From: Ephydatia muelleri
Taxonomy: Eukaryota > Porifera > Demospongiae > Spongillida > Spongillidae
Assembly: GCA_013339895.1 (NCBI GenBank)
Contig: JABACO010000001.1
Coordinates: 11,456,813 to 11,520,812, forward strand
Reading direction: 5' to 3'
DNA length: 64,000 nt
The position numbers and the translations under genes are program-made. The number at the start of each line of letters is the position of its first letter. Positions within the stretch are counted from its first letter, which is position 1. Below, one piece after another: positions 30,601-40,949 of this stretch. The notes beneath the pieces were generated by a model, which did not search any database, had not been told where the DNA came from, and saw only the letters and a program-made list of their open reading frames with translations.

Positions 30601-31072
30601 TAAATACGCTGATGGAGCAAAGTGAATAGCACTTTATAGATTATTATATAAATAGCAGACAGGATAAACAAATACAACACAAACACAATTTCATTATTCA
30701 AAATTACCTTAGCCCTAGATAAAAAAATAAATCAGTGACTTGTTCTTCAAAAAACAATGTCAAACACTTCCCGTATATAGCGGCCCTTGAAAGAAGACAT
30801 TTACCCTAAGAAGGATCATGGTAGAGAGCTGTGATGGCTGCAGACTTTGTCGTGTGACCTATAGAGAGGTAAGCTGAGATAGAGCCTACTTTGCTTGATC
30901 CAAGGGATGATAACATTGGATTTGTTGATTTGTTCCCTGAGCTTATAAGGAATTTGAGCTTGAAACGAATGTTGTTTTTTTTTTGCGTGTACCTACAATA
31001 ACATTATGAATTTAATTACGCGTCAAACACATTAGACTGCATTTTGTCCTGCAAACACACTAGATGCCTAAA
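30601..31072. other. No gene seen
   Basis: AT-rich flank between a retroelement remnant and a tandem duplication. Confidence 0.4.
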
Positions 31073-31382
31073 ATCCTCCTCTGAAAAGATGCTGTAAAAG
31101 ACCTTTGCCCCAGGTTATGAATTAATTTAGGTACGCACCCCTGAGCTTATATAGTCTCGTACCCAGACCCAGATTTTCACAGCAGCGGATGGATTACATC
31201 ACCGCTACGTGAATTTTCACGTAGCGGATCCTCCTCTGAAAAGATGCTGTAAAAGACCTTTGCCCCAGGTTATGAATTAATTTAGGTACGCACCCCTGAG
31301 CTTATATAGTCTCGTACCCAGACCCAGATTTTCACAGCAGCGGATGGATTACATCACCGCTACGTGAATTTTCACGTAGCGG
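31073..31382. repeat. 155-bp tandem duplication containing half a palindrome
   Basis: 31073-31227 and 31228-31382 are essentially identical. Each ends in the left half of the foldback element; only the second copy continues into the right half. Confidence 0.9.
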
Positions 31383-31432
31383 TGATGTATTCCATCCGCT
31401 GCTGTGAAAATCTGGGTCTGGGTACGAGACTA
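31307..31432. mobile_element. 126-bp foldback MITE with 9-bp target duplication
   Basis: Two 63-base arms are nearly perfect inverted copies (ends tagtctcgtacccagaccca and its complement). The 9-mer gagcttata flanks it on both sides (31298-31306 and 31433-31441). No coding capacity. Confidence 0.9.
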
Positions 31433-31597
31433 GAGCTTATAAGGAGAGAACGAGCTTATAAAGTGGTGTGCTTATAAGGAGGGCAGACTGTACAAAGTAT
31501 GTAAAAATTTAGATGTGCACACGAAGGATGAAGTGAACGCATTAAACAGACAATTCAGAGGGAACCCTGGCTTCCGCAACAGGTACATCAATCACAC

Positions 31598-32416
31598 CAT
31601 AGATTATAGAATACAGGGATTGGAAACGGTAAAGATTACGGAATTGATCCGCATTCCACGATTCCGTAAATTATGTACCCTGGCCAGGGCACTTTTGTGA
31701 GCTTTGCCGAGAAAATAGTCGGTACATTTGAGAAACTTGTGCCCGATCCGGCTATCCAAAAGGTAAAAAATACGTTAAAGAGGCATTTGTGGAGCAATTC
31801 CATTCAACACGGATATATCTGAGCTTCGACCCAAACGAACTTGCGAGCCATTTGCTCCTACAACACATGCACAACACATAAGAATTTTTGATCACGCCAC
31901 TCAATATGCATCTCTGATTCAATATATGTCCTCAAATATATTAGAACCCTGATCACTTTTCAGGGAAAAGTACACAAAAAATACATTTTTGGAATATCAT
32001 TATATGACATATTTACGATTTACAATGCCAGAACCCTTTGTAGGGACTCCAGAACGTTACTGCGCCACACTACCAACTACGTAATCTATATGGGAACTCC
32101 TAAAATGGATTTATAATCTTTCCTGTGTCCAGGAAAATCCCACAACCACTACCCGATCACGTGGTAGCTACGATCGCTCACTGGCTCAACTGAAACTCTG
32201 TAAAAAGAATAGTTAAAAGATTCTTTGATGTCAAAGAGGCTGTCCTCACACAGTTATAGGCTAAACAATGCCGAAAGAAGCTCTCTACAGAAGGATGTTT
32301 AACAGCTCACACGCCCACCAAATGATTCGATGCGAAGCACGGTCATGTAACGGAACGTGACGTCACGTCACGTAAATGTATATACCGTTTCCAATCCCTG
32401 TATTCTATAATCTATG
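31598..32416. mobile_element. Non-autonomous DNA transposon, about 0.82 kb
   Basis: Terminal inverted repeats of about 34 bases begin catagattatagaatacagg. A 7-base direct repeat atcacac flanks both ends (31591-31597 and 32417-32423). The interior shows no transposase. Confidence 0.85.
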
Positions 32417-32423
32417 ATCACAC

Positions 32424-33388
32424 TGAGTCTGAAAGCTCACCCCTGCGATGATCGTGCACCTCTTAAACACATTATGGAAGAGCGCAGGAGAGAGAAGCTA
32501 ACTAAGGCAGCATCTTATCCAGGCAATAATGTTGCACTCTTGCTTGATAGATAGAAGAGAGGCAAGTCTCTTGTATGTTACGGAGGCACAAAAAACTAGT
32601 GAAGTATCAGGCATTTTGGACTCTAGAATACGCCTTACCTCCCTGCACGTTGTACTAAGAGTTCACTATGTACTCTATACATTTGATTACCTAGTGTACA
32701 TACACTGCATGGCGTTGATTGAAAAACTAATGGATGCTAATGGAGATAATGTACTTATTTGTGCGATGTGCACAAGCCTGCATCCATGCAAGCAGATAGC
32801 AAAGCTCTTCGTTTCTCTTTAGAGTACATGGGATCGTTTCCGCGAAAAGGGACCTAGTGCATATTATAAAATTTGTTATAAAAATGTCTTACGTTTAAAT
32901 CGCTATAACTTCCGAACTGTATACGCTATCGACTTTTCTATTTTCAACACTTCATAGCACACCATTTCTGTATCGGAAGTTTCGTTAGAAACTTCCATAT
33001 AGGATTTGACCCCGGCTATGAATATAATTAAAAATACGCGACCCGTCTGTAACAAGACTTCCGATGATCGGATCGTTTAGCTTGTTTTAGCAATCGATCT
33101 ATAAGTAAAAAATGAGCAGTTTCGTTTTTGTTTCATGTCGTAGAACCGCGTGGTTGTAGAGAACAAAAGGGTACTGTCCGTCCTCGTACCCAGTCCCGGA
33201 ACAATGGGCGGGTCTCCTCCTTCTTCTTCTTCTTCTCCTTCTTGGCAATGCACAACTCGGGATAGGAACACTTTTAAACGATGTAATTTTCACCAATAGC
33301 TTCAGAATTGGCTGGAAGAGGTCCTTTATGGATCAAATATATATTGGTAAACAATCGACTATACGACTATACGGCTTATGTAAGACGT
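32424..33388. other. Intergenic, with a dispersed repeat
   Basis: No gene supported. A stretch near 32960-33020 (cggaagtttc...ttccatataggatttgaccc) recurs inverted near 49187-49240, so it is part of an interspersed repeat. A short ttc-rich run is at 33220-33242. Confidence 0.5.
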
Positions 33389-33430
33389 ATATCTAATTAT
33401 ACGTCTTATGTAAGACGTATAATTAGATAT
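33389..33430. repeat. 42-bp near-perfect palindrome upstream of the CHAT-MBL gene
   Basis: Two 20-base arms (atatctaattatacgtctta and its complement) around a two-base spacer, 94 bases before the predicted ATG at 33524. It could be a cruciform-prone site, a regulatory site or a small foldback element. Confidence 0.9.
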
Positions 33431-33523
33431 CTAAAAATAAATGCACGGTACAGTGTATGTATAAAGCGACTTCGGTGATTCAATCGTCGTTTTGGCGTGA
33501 TCCTGTGAAGTTGTTTTCCTCAA

Positions 33524-36028
33524 ATGCCTTCACGTCAGAAAAAGAAACGAGCGAAACGACGTGCGAAAAAACGAGCAATCTTGAGAGCTAGTATAGTAAT
33601 GGAGCCAGCAATACTTGAAAAACTACTTACACATTCCTTAATGGCCCCTCCCCCATAGCTCTACCGAGATGTACAACTGGATGTACAAAGACTAATCTTT
33701 CCTTTCCTTCCCCTGTAGGGAGATGAAGAAAATAAAAGAGCTGCAACAGAAAAGGGTGACTATAAACAACTCTTCGCTCTATATGGTCTGGGTCCAGACA
33801 GTGATAATGATGATACTTTGGTGAGACTTTTGATTTACCAGAGGAACCGTAAAATGATCATAGTTGTCAGTGAAGACAGAAATGTAAGAACAACAGATCT
33901 CTCAACCTGTACCATAATTAATGCCACGCACCAAAAGATGAAAGACATGGAGACCATAAGTGGGATGGATGCTGTTTTAAGACGGAGCCCGAGCATTAAA
34001 GAGAGGATTACCAGTATGTTGGAAACAATTAACGGGGACTGTATTCTTGCTATAAAAGATTTTGCAATAACTTGCGTCCGCTTCGAAACTGTCCAGAAAT
34101 TCTATACAACAAATGGAGACACAACTGAGTTAATTAATGCAGACAGGCTATACAAGTACCTCTACAAAGACAATGAGATATGGTTGGTTATTGGCAGGAC
34201 TGATGGTTTAAAGGAAGAAATTCAAAAAGACATCATTATGACCTGCATAAAAGCTGGTTTTGATAATGAATATTGTAAAGAAATTCTAAAAAGATGCAAC
34301 TCTGATGATAATGAACAGTGCAAAGAAGTTGAAGAAAGGTCTGAAAACACCCTGCTTCGCATCATTATGTCACCTACAGTTGAAGAGTTTAAAAATTTCA
34401 TGAAAAAAGCAATACTTCTATGTTGCTGTCGAGTATCACTTAAAATTGTCTATTGCGGTCATGGGACACCATCCGGCGACTTTTGTTTATTTGATGACCA
34501 ATATGAAGGTGCTGAACTATCAAAATTGTTTAATATATATACACTCAGTTATCTCCCACCTTTTGTAGAATTGTATTTAAATTGCTGCTTTGCAATTGAC
34601 ATAGCATCAAAGATAAATGGGAAGGATGCACTGAAGCTTGTGGAAAATATTGCCCCACTTATACTTGAAAAGGATGATGCTGTGGCAAGTAAGGATGATG
34701 CTGTGGCAAGTAAGGATGATGCTGTGGCAAGTAAGGATGATGCTGTGGCAAGTAAGGATGATGCTGTGGCAAGTAAGGATGATGCTATTGAACTTATTGT
34801 GAAGGCGTACTATGGTGACCAAGATGCAAATCAAACATTTCAAAAGGCCTATATGGCTATATAGAGCGCCTATGTGACCGCAGTTTCCACCAGAAAGTAT
34901 GGGGTGCTGTCCAATTGAATCTATTTCCTCTTTCGTTTAGTAAATTAAAGGCTAAGGGACTGTGCAGTGTAGCATTTGGTCTAGAAGAAGATGTGCAAGA
35001 ACAAGTACAAATTGAGACATGCCGATTTCGATCACCTTGGTACACACATGCTGACTCAGTGACAAAATTAAACGAATTGTTTGCACTACAACCACAGCCA
35101 GTCACAGTAGAGAACCCAACTGTAAAGGTATTTTGTGCGGAAAACGGAGACAGTGCTTTGTTCAGCTGGAAAGAATGGAATGTTCTAATTGATGGTGGGC
35201 TTAACTGTGCATCAGATAATCCCCCGTGTTTCTGCAATGAGATTTGCAAGCTTAATAAACTTGATTTGGTTGTTCTGACGCATGGGGATGCTGACCATGT
35301 CAATGGATTGCTTCCATTTATCAAACCATACTACAGAAAAATTTGTTCATGCAGCAGCATTGTTGCACGAAGACATGAGAACATGGGGTGCTGCTTGTGA
35401 GATATACGAATATGCCAAGAAAGCTAACATACTCTGCCTGGATGATATTTCTAAATCATTTAGTTTGTCCAGTGAGGGAAACGAAAGTCTTGTAATAAGG
35501 TTTATTCATCCACCACCACATGGTGATGTTATGAGGGACGCTCTTGAGAAACTTAAAGCTAACAATACATCCAGGACCTACCTTACATTGATTAATAGGG
35601 CTTCATTGGTGGTATATATTGAATGTTTGGTTGGTAATGAATGCAAGCATAGACTTTTGTTCACTGGAGATGCTGATGGTGAAGATGTGATCAAGGCACT
35701 GGAAAGGGAAAAGCTATTGGACGAAACATTTTCATATGTTGACATGCCCCATCATGGCAGCGACAATAATAATCCTAAATCCTTCCTGAGTAAAATAAAA
35801 GCCCAAAATATTGGAATTAGTACAAATGGAAAGAAACATAATCACCCGAAAGAAACAACCATACAAGAATTATGTAAATATATAAATAGAGAGGAAAACA
35901 CCACATGTCATCTGCATTTCAACTATAAACAAGATAAATATGATGCCTATCAGGACCTGAAGATGCATAAGGATAGAGTACACATTGGTCCAGAGGAACA
36001 GCAAGACTACATAGAAATATGTTTATGA
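33524..36028 (+). CDS. Predicted caspase/CHAT-like domain fused to a ComEC-type MBL-fold domain
   Basis: Two exons: 33524-33595 (Lys/Arg-rich start MPSRQKKKRAKRRAKKRA, like a nuclear localisation signal) and 33719-36028, joined phase 0 to phase 0. Part 1: a helical region, then VSLKIVYCGHG (His about residue 272) and VELYLNCCFA (Cys about 313/314), matching the His-Cys dyad layout of caspase/CHAT-like peptidases. Five KDDAVAS heptads follow. Part 2: a metallo-beta-lactamase fold with WNVLIDGG, VVLTHGDADHVNG (metal-binding HxDxDH), LLFTGDADG and MPHHGSDNN, as in ComEC-like MBL domains. Two homopolymer breaks interrupt it: one base missing in the A run near 34843-34847 and one extra in the A run near 35337-35341. 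With both corrected, total length is unchanged (793 residues). Substrate unknown; biological conflict or cell death is a guess from family behaviour. Decayed copies lie at 52.9-54.5 kb. It could also be a recent pseudogene. Confidence 0.7.
34670..34786 (+). repeat. In-frame 21-bp repeat encoding KDDAVAS
   Basis: Five near-identical copies of aaggatgatgctgtggcaag(t), plus a partial sixth, form an acidic linker between the caspase-like and MBL parts. Near identity at the DNA level indicates recent expansion. Confidence 0.95.
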
Positions 36029-36717
36029 ATACGGGTAACCTGCACTTCAGTTTAAGCAACCGGATATGAAGAACATGAATAACTAAATAACAGTATACTA
36101 CTGAATCTCTATATACATGTACAATTGAACCAAAAAAAAAAATTCTCAACTTTATTAGTCATATTACATGTCTGTACTGTATTTGTATTGTAATAGTTTA
36201 ATTTTCTTGCTAGTGGCTGCTTGACTATGTGGAATACATTATTTATCAATATCGCATGTTGGTGTGATGGTGTGGGTGTAGCACTGGTGGCCACTTTCCT
36301 ATTTTGCTGTGGGTTGTGCTGATACGTCCTCAACAAACATTAGCAAATGATGCCATAGTTCAAACTAACACATGCAGCTAGGTGCAGTGTCTTTGCTAGT
36401 TACCATGGTTACAGATGACAGGGAAAATCAGTGTGGGAGGGGGGCAGTAACTTATTAACCTGTTACCGTTACTATTATATGCATCTCAATTAAAACCAGC
36501 TCTTGCCGAGGAGTGGATGATATCTTATTGTTGTGGCTCTTTCATGACAATTATGGCCACAGCTGCTATAGCTACACTGTGACAATACATACTATGAGGG
36601 GCGTGCCGGTTGTGGTAATGTATCCCATGGGTCATCTTGTTGTGAGGGCAATGGTTCCCTTCCAGAATTTCATGCAGAAAACATGCTACCCAACCCAAAA
36701 ATGCACACATATTTGCA

Positions 36718-36756
<39 letters not shown>

Positions 36757-37412
36757 ATGTGTGTGTGTGTGCATGTGTGTGTGTACTGTGTGTGTGTACT
36801 GTGTGTGAGGTTGCTTTAGAGAGATCACCACTGGGAAGTTGGATGCATGATGTCTTTTACAGCATTTAATGATCATCTATTCAGTACACATGTGAATTTG
36901 TTTGAACTACTCATCTTAATGATTTCATTCTGTCAGTACTTCATTGCTGTACCCTCAGAAAGTGATGTGATGTGCATGCATATTTGGAGTGTAAATAAAA
37001 TTTGATCATCTTTTCATAAAAGTACCAGGTCCTCTTGCCTCCCCACCTTATCCTTGTGCACACCGGGGTACAGCGGTCAAGCACCAGGCCCGCTTATCTC
37101 CCCACTTTAGCCTCGAGTACACCATGCCCCAAATATGCATGCACATCACATCACTTTCTGGATACCCCTCGCTTTATATACAGGGACATAAGTGGCAATA
37201 GCTCTGTAAGTAGTGTGCCACTGCGTTATACTAAAATCTTTTAAGTGAAACGGTTCGTCAGTAACGTGCTAGTACCCCCCACGACAACAACATTTGGGTC
37301 GTGGGCCGAGGACACCGAGACACGAATATGTCTGGTTCCCAGACTATATCATGACACCAGATACGGCGGCCTCACTGTTCGGAGAAATAGAACGTTATGA
37401 GGCGAAGACGAC
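36029..37412. other. Intergenic with microsatellite
   Basis: No gene seen. A (tg)n run lies at 36722-36810. AT-rich flank of the CHAT-MBL gene. Confidence 0.5.
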
Positions 37413-37603
37413 ATGAGCAAGACTCATAAGAAGCACAAGCACCGCCATATCACCGTCACAGCAGCAAGACGAGTGACCACCACAGAAAGTCGTCCGATAA
37501 TAAAAATTCCCAACGCCGTTAGGAAAAGGAGCTACCCTCTCGTACTGCGTTCCCGCTAAAACGCGTGGAGTCGGAACCGGCGCTGCTCGAAGCCATGGTC
37601 TCT

Positions 37604-37669
37604 TAGTCTGGGGACCAGACCAAACAAGATATGTTTAAACATATCTTGTTTGGTCTGGTCCCCAGACTA
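37604..37669. mobile_element. 66-bp perfect palindrome inserted with 9-bp duplication
   Basis: Arms of 33 bases (tagtctggggaccagaccaa...) are exact inverted complements. The 9-mer atggtctct precedes (37595-37603) and follows (37670-37678) the palindrome. Insert plus duplication is 75 bases, so the reading frame is kept, but it brings in one TAG. Confidence 0.92.
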
Positions 37670-38559
37670 ATGGTCTCTAGCGTGAGTGCTGCTAGCAAAT
37701 TAGAAACAGCGACTAACAGTCTTGTCGGGGTGGAGGGAGACTTAACGAGCGTACATGTAGTACCTCTCCCCACAAGGTACGACGTCAGCTCGCGCGTTGC
37801 GAGCGTAGCAGTTGAAGCGAAGACGGTCACGTGCCGTGCCGAGACCGAAACTGACGTTACGTGCCATCTCCGAGGTGGCACGCGCACCGTGACAATAGAT
37901 AATGAGGGTGGTTTTGTGATTAGCAGTGTGGATGAGGAACCAGCCATACTACTGCTCATAGAAACAGATGACCATCATACAAGTAAGGAACCTGCTACTG
38001 TAGAGGTGCCAAAAACAGAGGCAGAAAAGGATCAGGGATCACAGCTGATGCAGGATCAGGGAACACAGCTGATGCAGGATCAGGGATCACAGCTGATGCA
38101 GGATCAGGGAACACAGCTTATGCAGGATCAGGGAACACAGCTGATGAAGTTGACTCCACTCTCTTCCGTCATGGGAGAGAAAGGTATTTGTGATATCACA
38201 GGTGTAGTTCCAAGCATTCTTGAGCACTTATCTCCTTCACACCTGGAGGAAAGTGAGGATGTGGGGAAGAAGCCACCAAGATCTGCAGAGGTTGGCCACA
38301 GATCGCAGTCACTATGCCCATTTAAGGCAGATTTACTGGACAAACTAGATTCATCATTTCTAAAACAGAATCGTCATCATCAGAGATCCCATTCAAGACC
38401 ACATGAATCGAAGGATTTGGGTTCTAAATCACCACAGTTACGTTCCAGAACAAGTAAGTCACATTCCAGATCACGGCAGTCACGTGTCAGATTGTCAAGA
38501 TCACGATCCAGGTCACCAAGGTCAAATTCCAGATCACGATCACAAAGACTCCATTCCAG

Positions 38560-38770
38560 ACGTCATAGGTCTCATTCCAAACGTCATGGGTCTCATTCCA
38601 AACGTCATAGGTCTCATTCCAGATGACATGGGTCTCATTCCAGATGTCATAGATCTCATTCCAGACGTCATGGGTCTCATTCCAGATGTCATAGGTCTCA
38701 TTCCAGACGTCATGGGTCTCAATCCAGATGTCATAGGTCTCATTCCAGACGTCATAGATCTAAACCAAGG
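38560..38770 (+). repeat. Tandem repeat cgtcataggtctcattccag type
   Basis: About ten imperfect 21-base units encode (R/S)H(R/G)SHS(R/K)(R/C) in the RS-rich reading frame. Confidence 0.85.
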
Positions 38771-39604
38771 ATGAGGACCAGAAGAACTCGTTCTAGATCA
38801 AGAAGATCTAGTTCCCATTCAAGATCTGGTTCCCATTCTAGATCAAAGAGATCTAGTTCCCATTTCAGATCAGGAAGGTCTGGTTCCCATTCTCGATCAG
38901 AGGATAAGGCACACCACTCTGAGCATGAACCTGTTCAGTGTGCCAGGGGTGTGCATGTAGCCCGATCCATCACAGTCTTTGAAACGACTCCTCCCTCTTC
39001 CATCCTCCCTTCCACCAGCATCACCATGGCTACCACACCCACATCTTCACAGTCTGCCGACTCAAAACAGAGTACCATTTCTGGTGCTTGTAAGCATGTG
39101 CAAGGAGCTGGCAGAGAAGCAAGCCGTGGAGAGTATGAATGATATAAACCAGCCAAAGGAGGTACTGTGAGTGTGGAGTCACCCTTGTCACCATGTCCTT
39201 ACTTTCCCCCCCCCCTCCTCACTCCTCCAACCCTTCTTCCTCTTTCCTGTACTCCCCCCCCCCCCCCCCCTCCTTGCCTTTCTTCTCCCTTGCTACGTAC
39301 CATTAAAGCTGGTCCTACTGGTCCTACTTAACGTGCGTTATGGTGTGAGCCTTACTTTTCTATTTTTAAAGCACGCCTCTTTTGTCTGCAGTCCATGGGT
39401 AGGATCAGGGCTCCCTTTGTGGTGGCATCCATCCCAAGTACTGCGATTGTCTCCCGCAGTGGTGCTTGGAAAGCGTCCAATCAGATCACAGCACCTCCGA
39501 AACCTAAACCTTTAGAGACACTGTACCCAGTATTGGCAGGGCTTCGGCACCATGACAACCAAACGGTGGACGGAGGCAGTTGTAGTGGTGGTGCACCAGT
39601 CCAG

Positions 39605-40560
39605 GTGGGTTTCATGGTGTGTGTTAACTACGTTGTTAAATGTGTAGTGCTTTCAAAGGTCCAAGTTCGAGGCATAACAGTTACCAGGGGTCCAGGCGGT
39701 TCAATGAACCGGGCCCCCCAAGCTCCTGGGTAGAGCCACAGTTTTGATCAGACTTAGATTACAATGAGTAGTATGATTACTTGCAAGTAGCAACCGATAA
39801 TTAGTTAACTTAATCTTTCTAACAAACACCTGATTTAGAAAAGTGTTCAAAATGAAGCGTGCTTGTTAGTTGTTGTTAGTTTGTTACCAATTTATGATGT
39901 TCACATGTTAACAGTTTGAGCCATTCCATGCCAGATCAGCACAACTTTTGCCACTACCTCCTCAAATTTAATTTTTTTCCCCTAGTCTAATAGGGCCCAC
40001 AGAGATTAGTTATTGGTCAAAGTTTCACTTTCCGATACACTTCGGTTAATTTAATTTTTTAAATCAACTTTGTAAATCTCATGAAATTTTGTGATTACTA
40101 TACCTGTTTTGCAAAGCTACAGTAATGTGTTAATAATGTATTAATGGGAACAGTTACTAACACTAGAATGTACTAACCTCAAGGTTGTACAAACATGTAT
40201 GTATTGTGAAAAAACTTTAATAATCGTAATGATTTGACTAGTTGTTTTAGACTTCTCTTATTATCTCAAAACACCCCTATTTATTTTTGTAGTTAAATTA
40301 TACCTCATGAGAAGATAGGCCACGAGATAGTTAATGCAATAAAATTAATTTTGGGTATTTGTTTTGCTGATAAGTTATAAAAGAATTTGTGTCAAAAAAA
40401 AACATGTTTCTTTGAACTGCCGCTTCTCCGCAAAGTTTACACAGGCGTAACCATACAATTAAAGAAGACATATCTTCCCTAGAAGGGCGTAGCCTAACTT
40501 GAAAACGAACGGAAGGTCACGTTACAAAGCTTCATACGCTTGCTAATATGCATTTCTAGC
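39605..40560. other. No gene seen
   Basis: After the last putative RS-gene exon the sequence is AT-rich with no recognisable domain. Further exons of that gene could not be identified. Confidence 0.4.
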
Positions 40561-40849
40561 ACGCATGACACGTAACAATTACAATACAGTAGTAGCATAG
40601 ATATTAGACAGTCTAATATCTATGGTAGTAGCGCTCAAGTGTATTTGCTATTACATTATTATACGTTCAGCCCTCAAGGACTACACCCTTGTAGAGTATG
40701 AATGTTATGCACTCGTCTCTTGCTTGTAATAAGTTTCTTTGTTTAAGAGCAGCGCGCGCTAGTATCGTAAGTTCGTAACCGTTCAGCCCCCAAGGCTGAA
40801 CGGTTACGAACTTACGAACGAACTTGCGTAATTGTTACGTGTCATGCGT
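40561..40849. mobile_element. 289-bp foldback element with nested palindromes
   Basis: Termini are 22-base inverted repeats (acgcatgacacgtaacaatt...). Inside are a palindrome at about 40596-40624 (agatattagac / gtctaatatct) and another at about 40766-40815 (gtaagttcgtaaccgttcag and complement). Confidence 0.8.
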
Positions 40850-40949
40850 TATTTATTTTTAAAAAGTGAATATTTATTTTTCTATCATTGATTTATTTAC
40901 ATAATAAAAATCAATATTACAATACATACACATGAGTACAATCTTAAAT

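Larger units (their letters stand above)
37413..39604 (+). pseudogene. RS-rich (splicing-factor-like) gene, broken
   Basis: The putative start at 37413 reads MSKTHKKHKHRH. A shifted frame then gives SSKTSDHHRKSSDNKNSQRR, a TAG (37520-37522) and KELPSRTAFPLKRVESEP. The frame continues past a 66-base palindromic insertion (37604-37669) into SSVSAASKLETATNSLVG. It then contains five DQG(S/T)QLMQ repeats and a long Arg/Ser/His-rich tract (RSHSRRHGSHSR), interrupted by TGA at 38624-38626. Downstream, another frame gives MCKELAEKQAVESMNDINQ up to a donor at about 39163. An exon at about 39393-39604 (GRIRAPFVVASIPSTAIVS) ends at a GTGGGT donor. RS domains are typical of nuclear speckle/splicing proteins; no specific orthologue is recognised. 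Several breaks suggest a pseudogene or a damaged allele. Confidence 0.55.

Noticed and set aside
38403..38774. Frame reading DVMGLIPDVIGLIPD
   Set aside because: Shadow frame of the RS-rich tandem repeat; the RS frame continues the upstream coding sequence.
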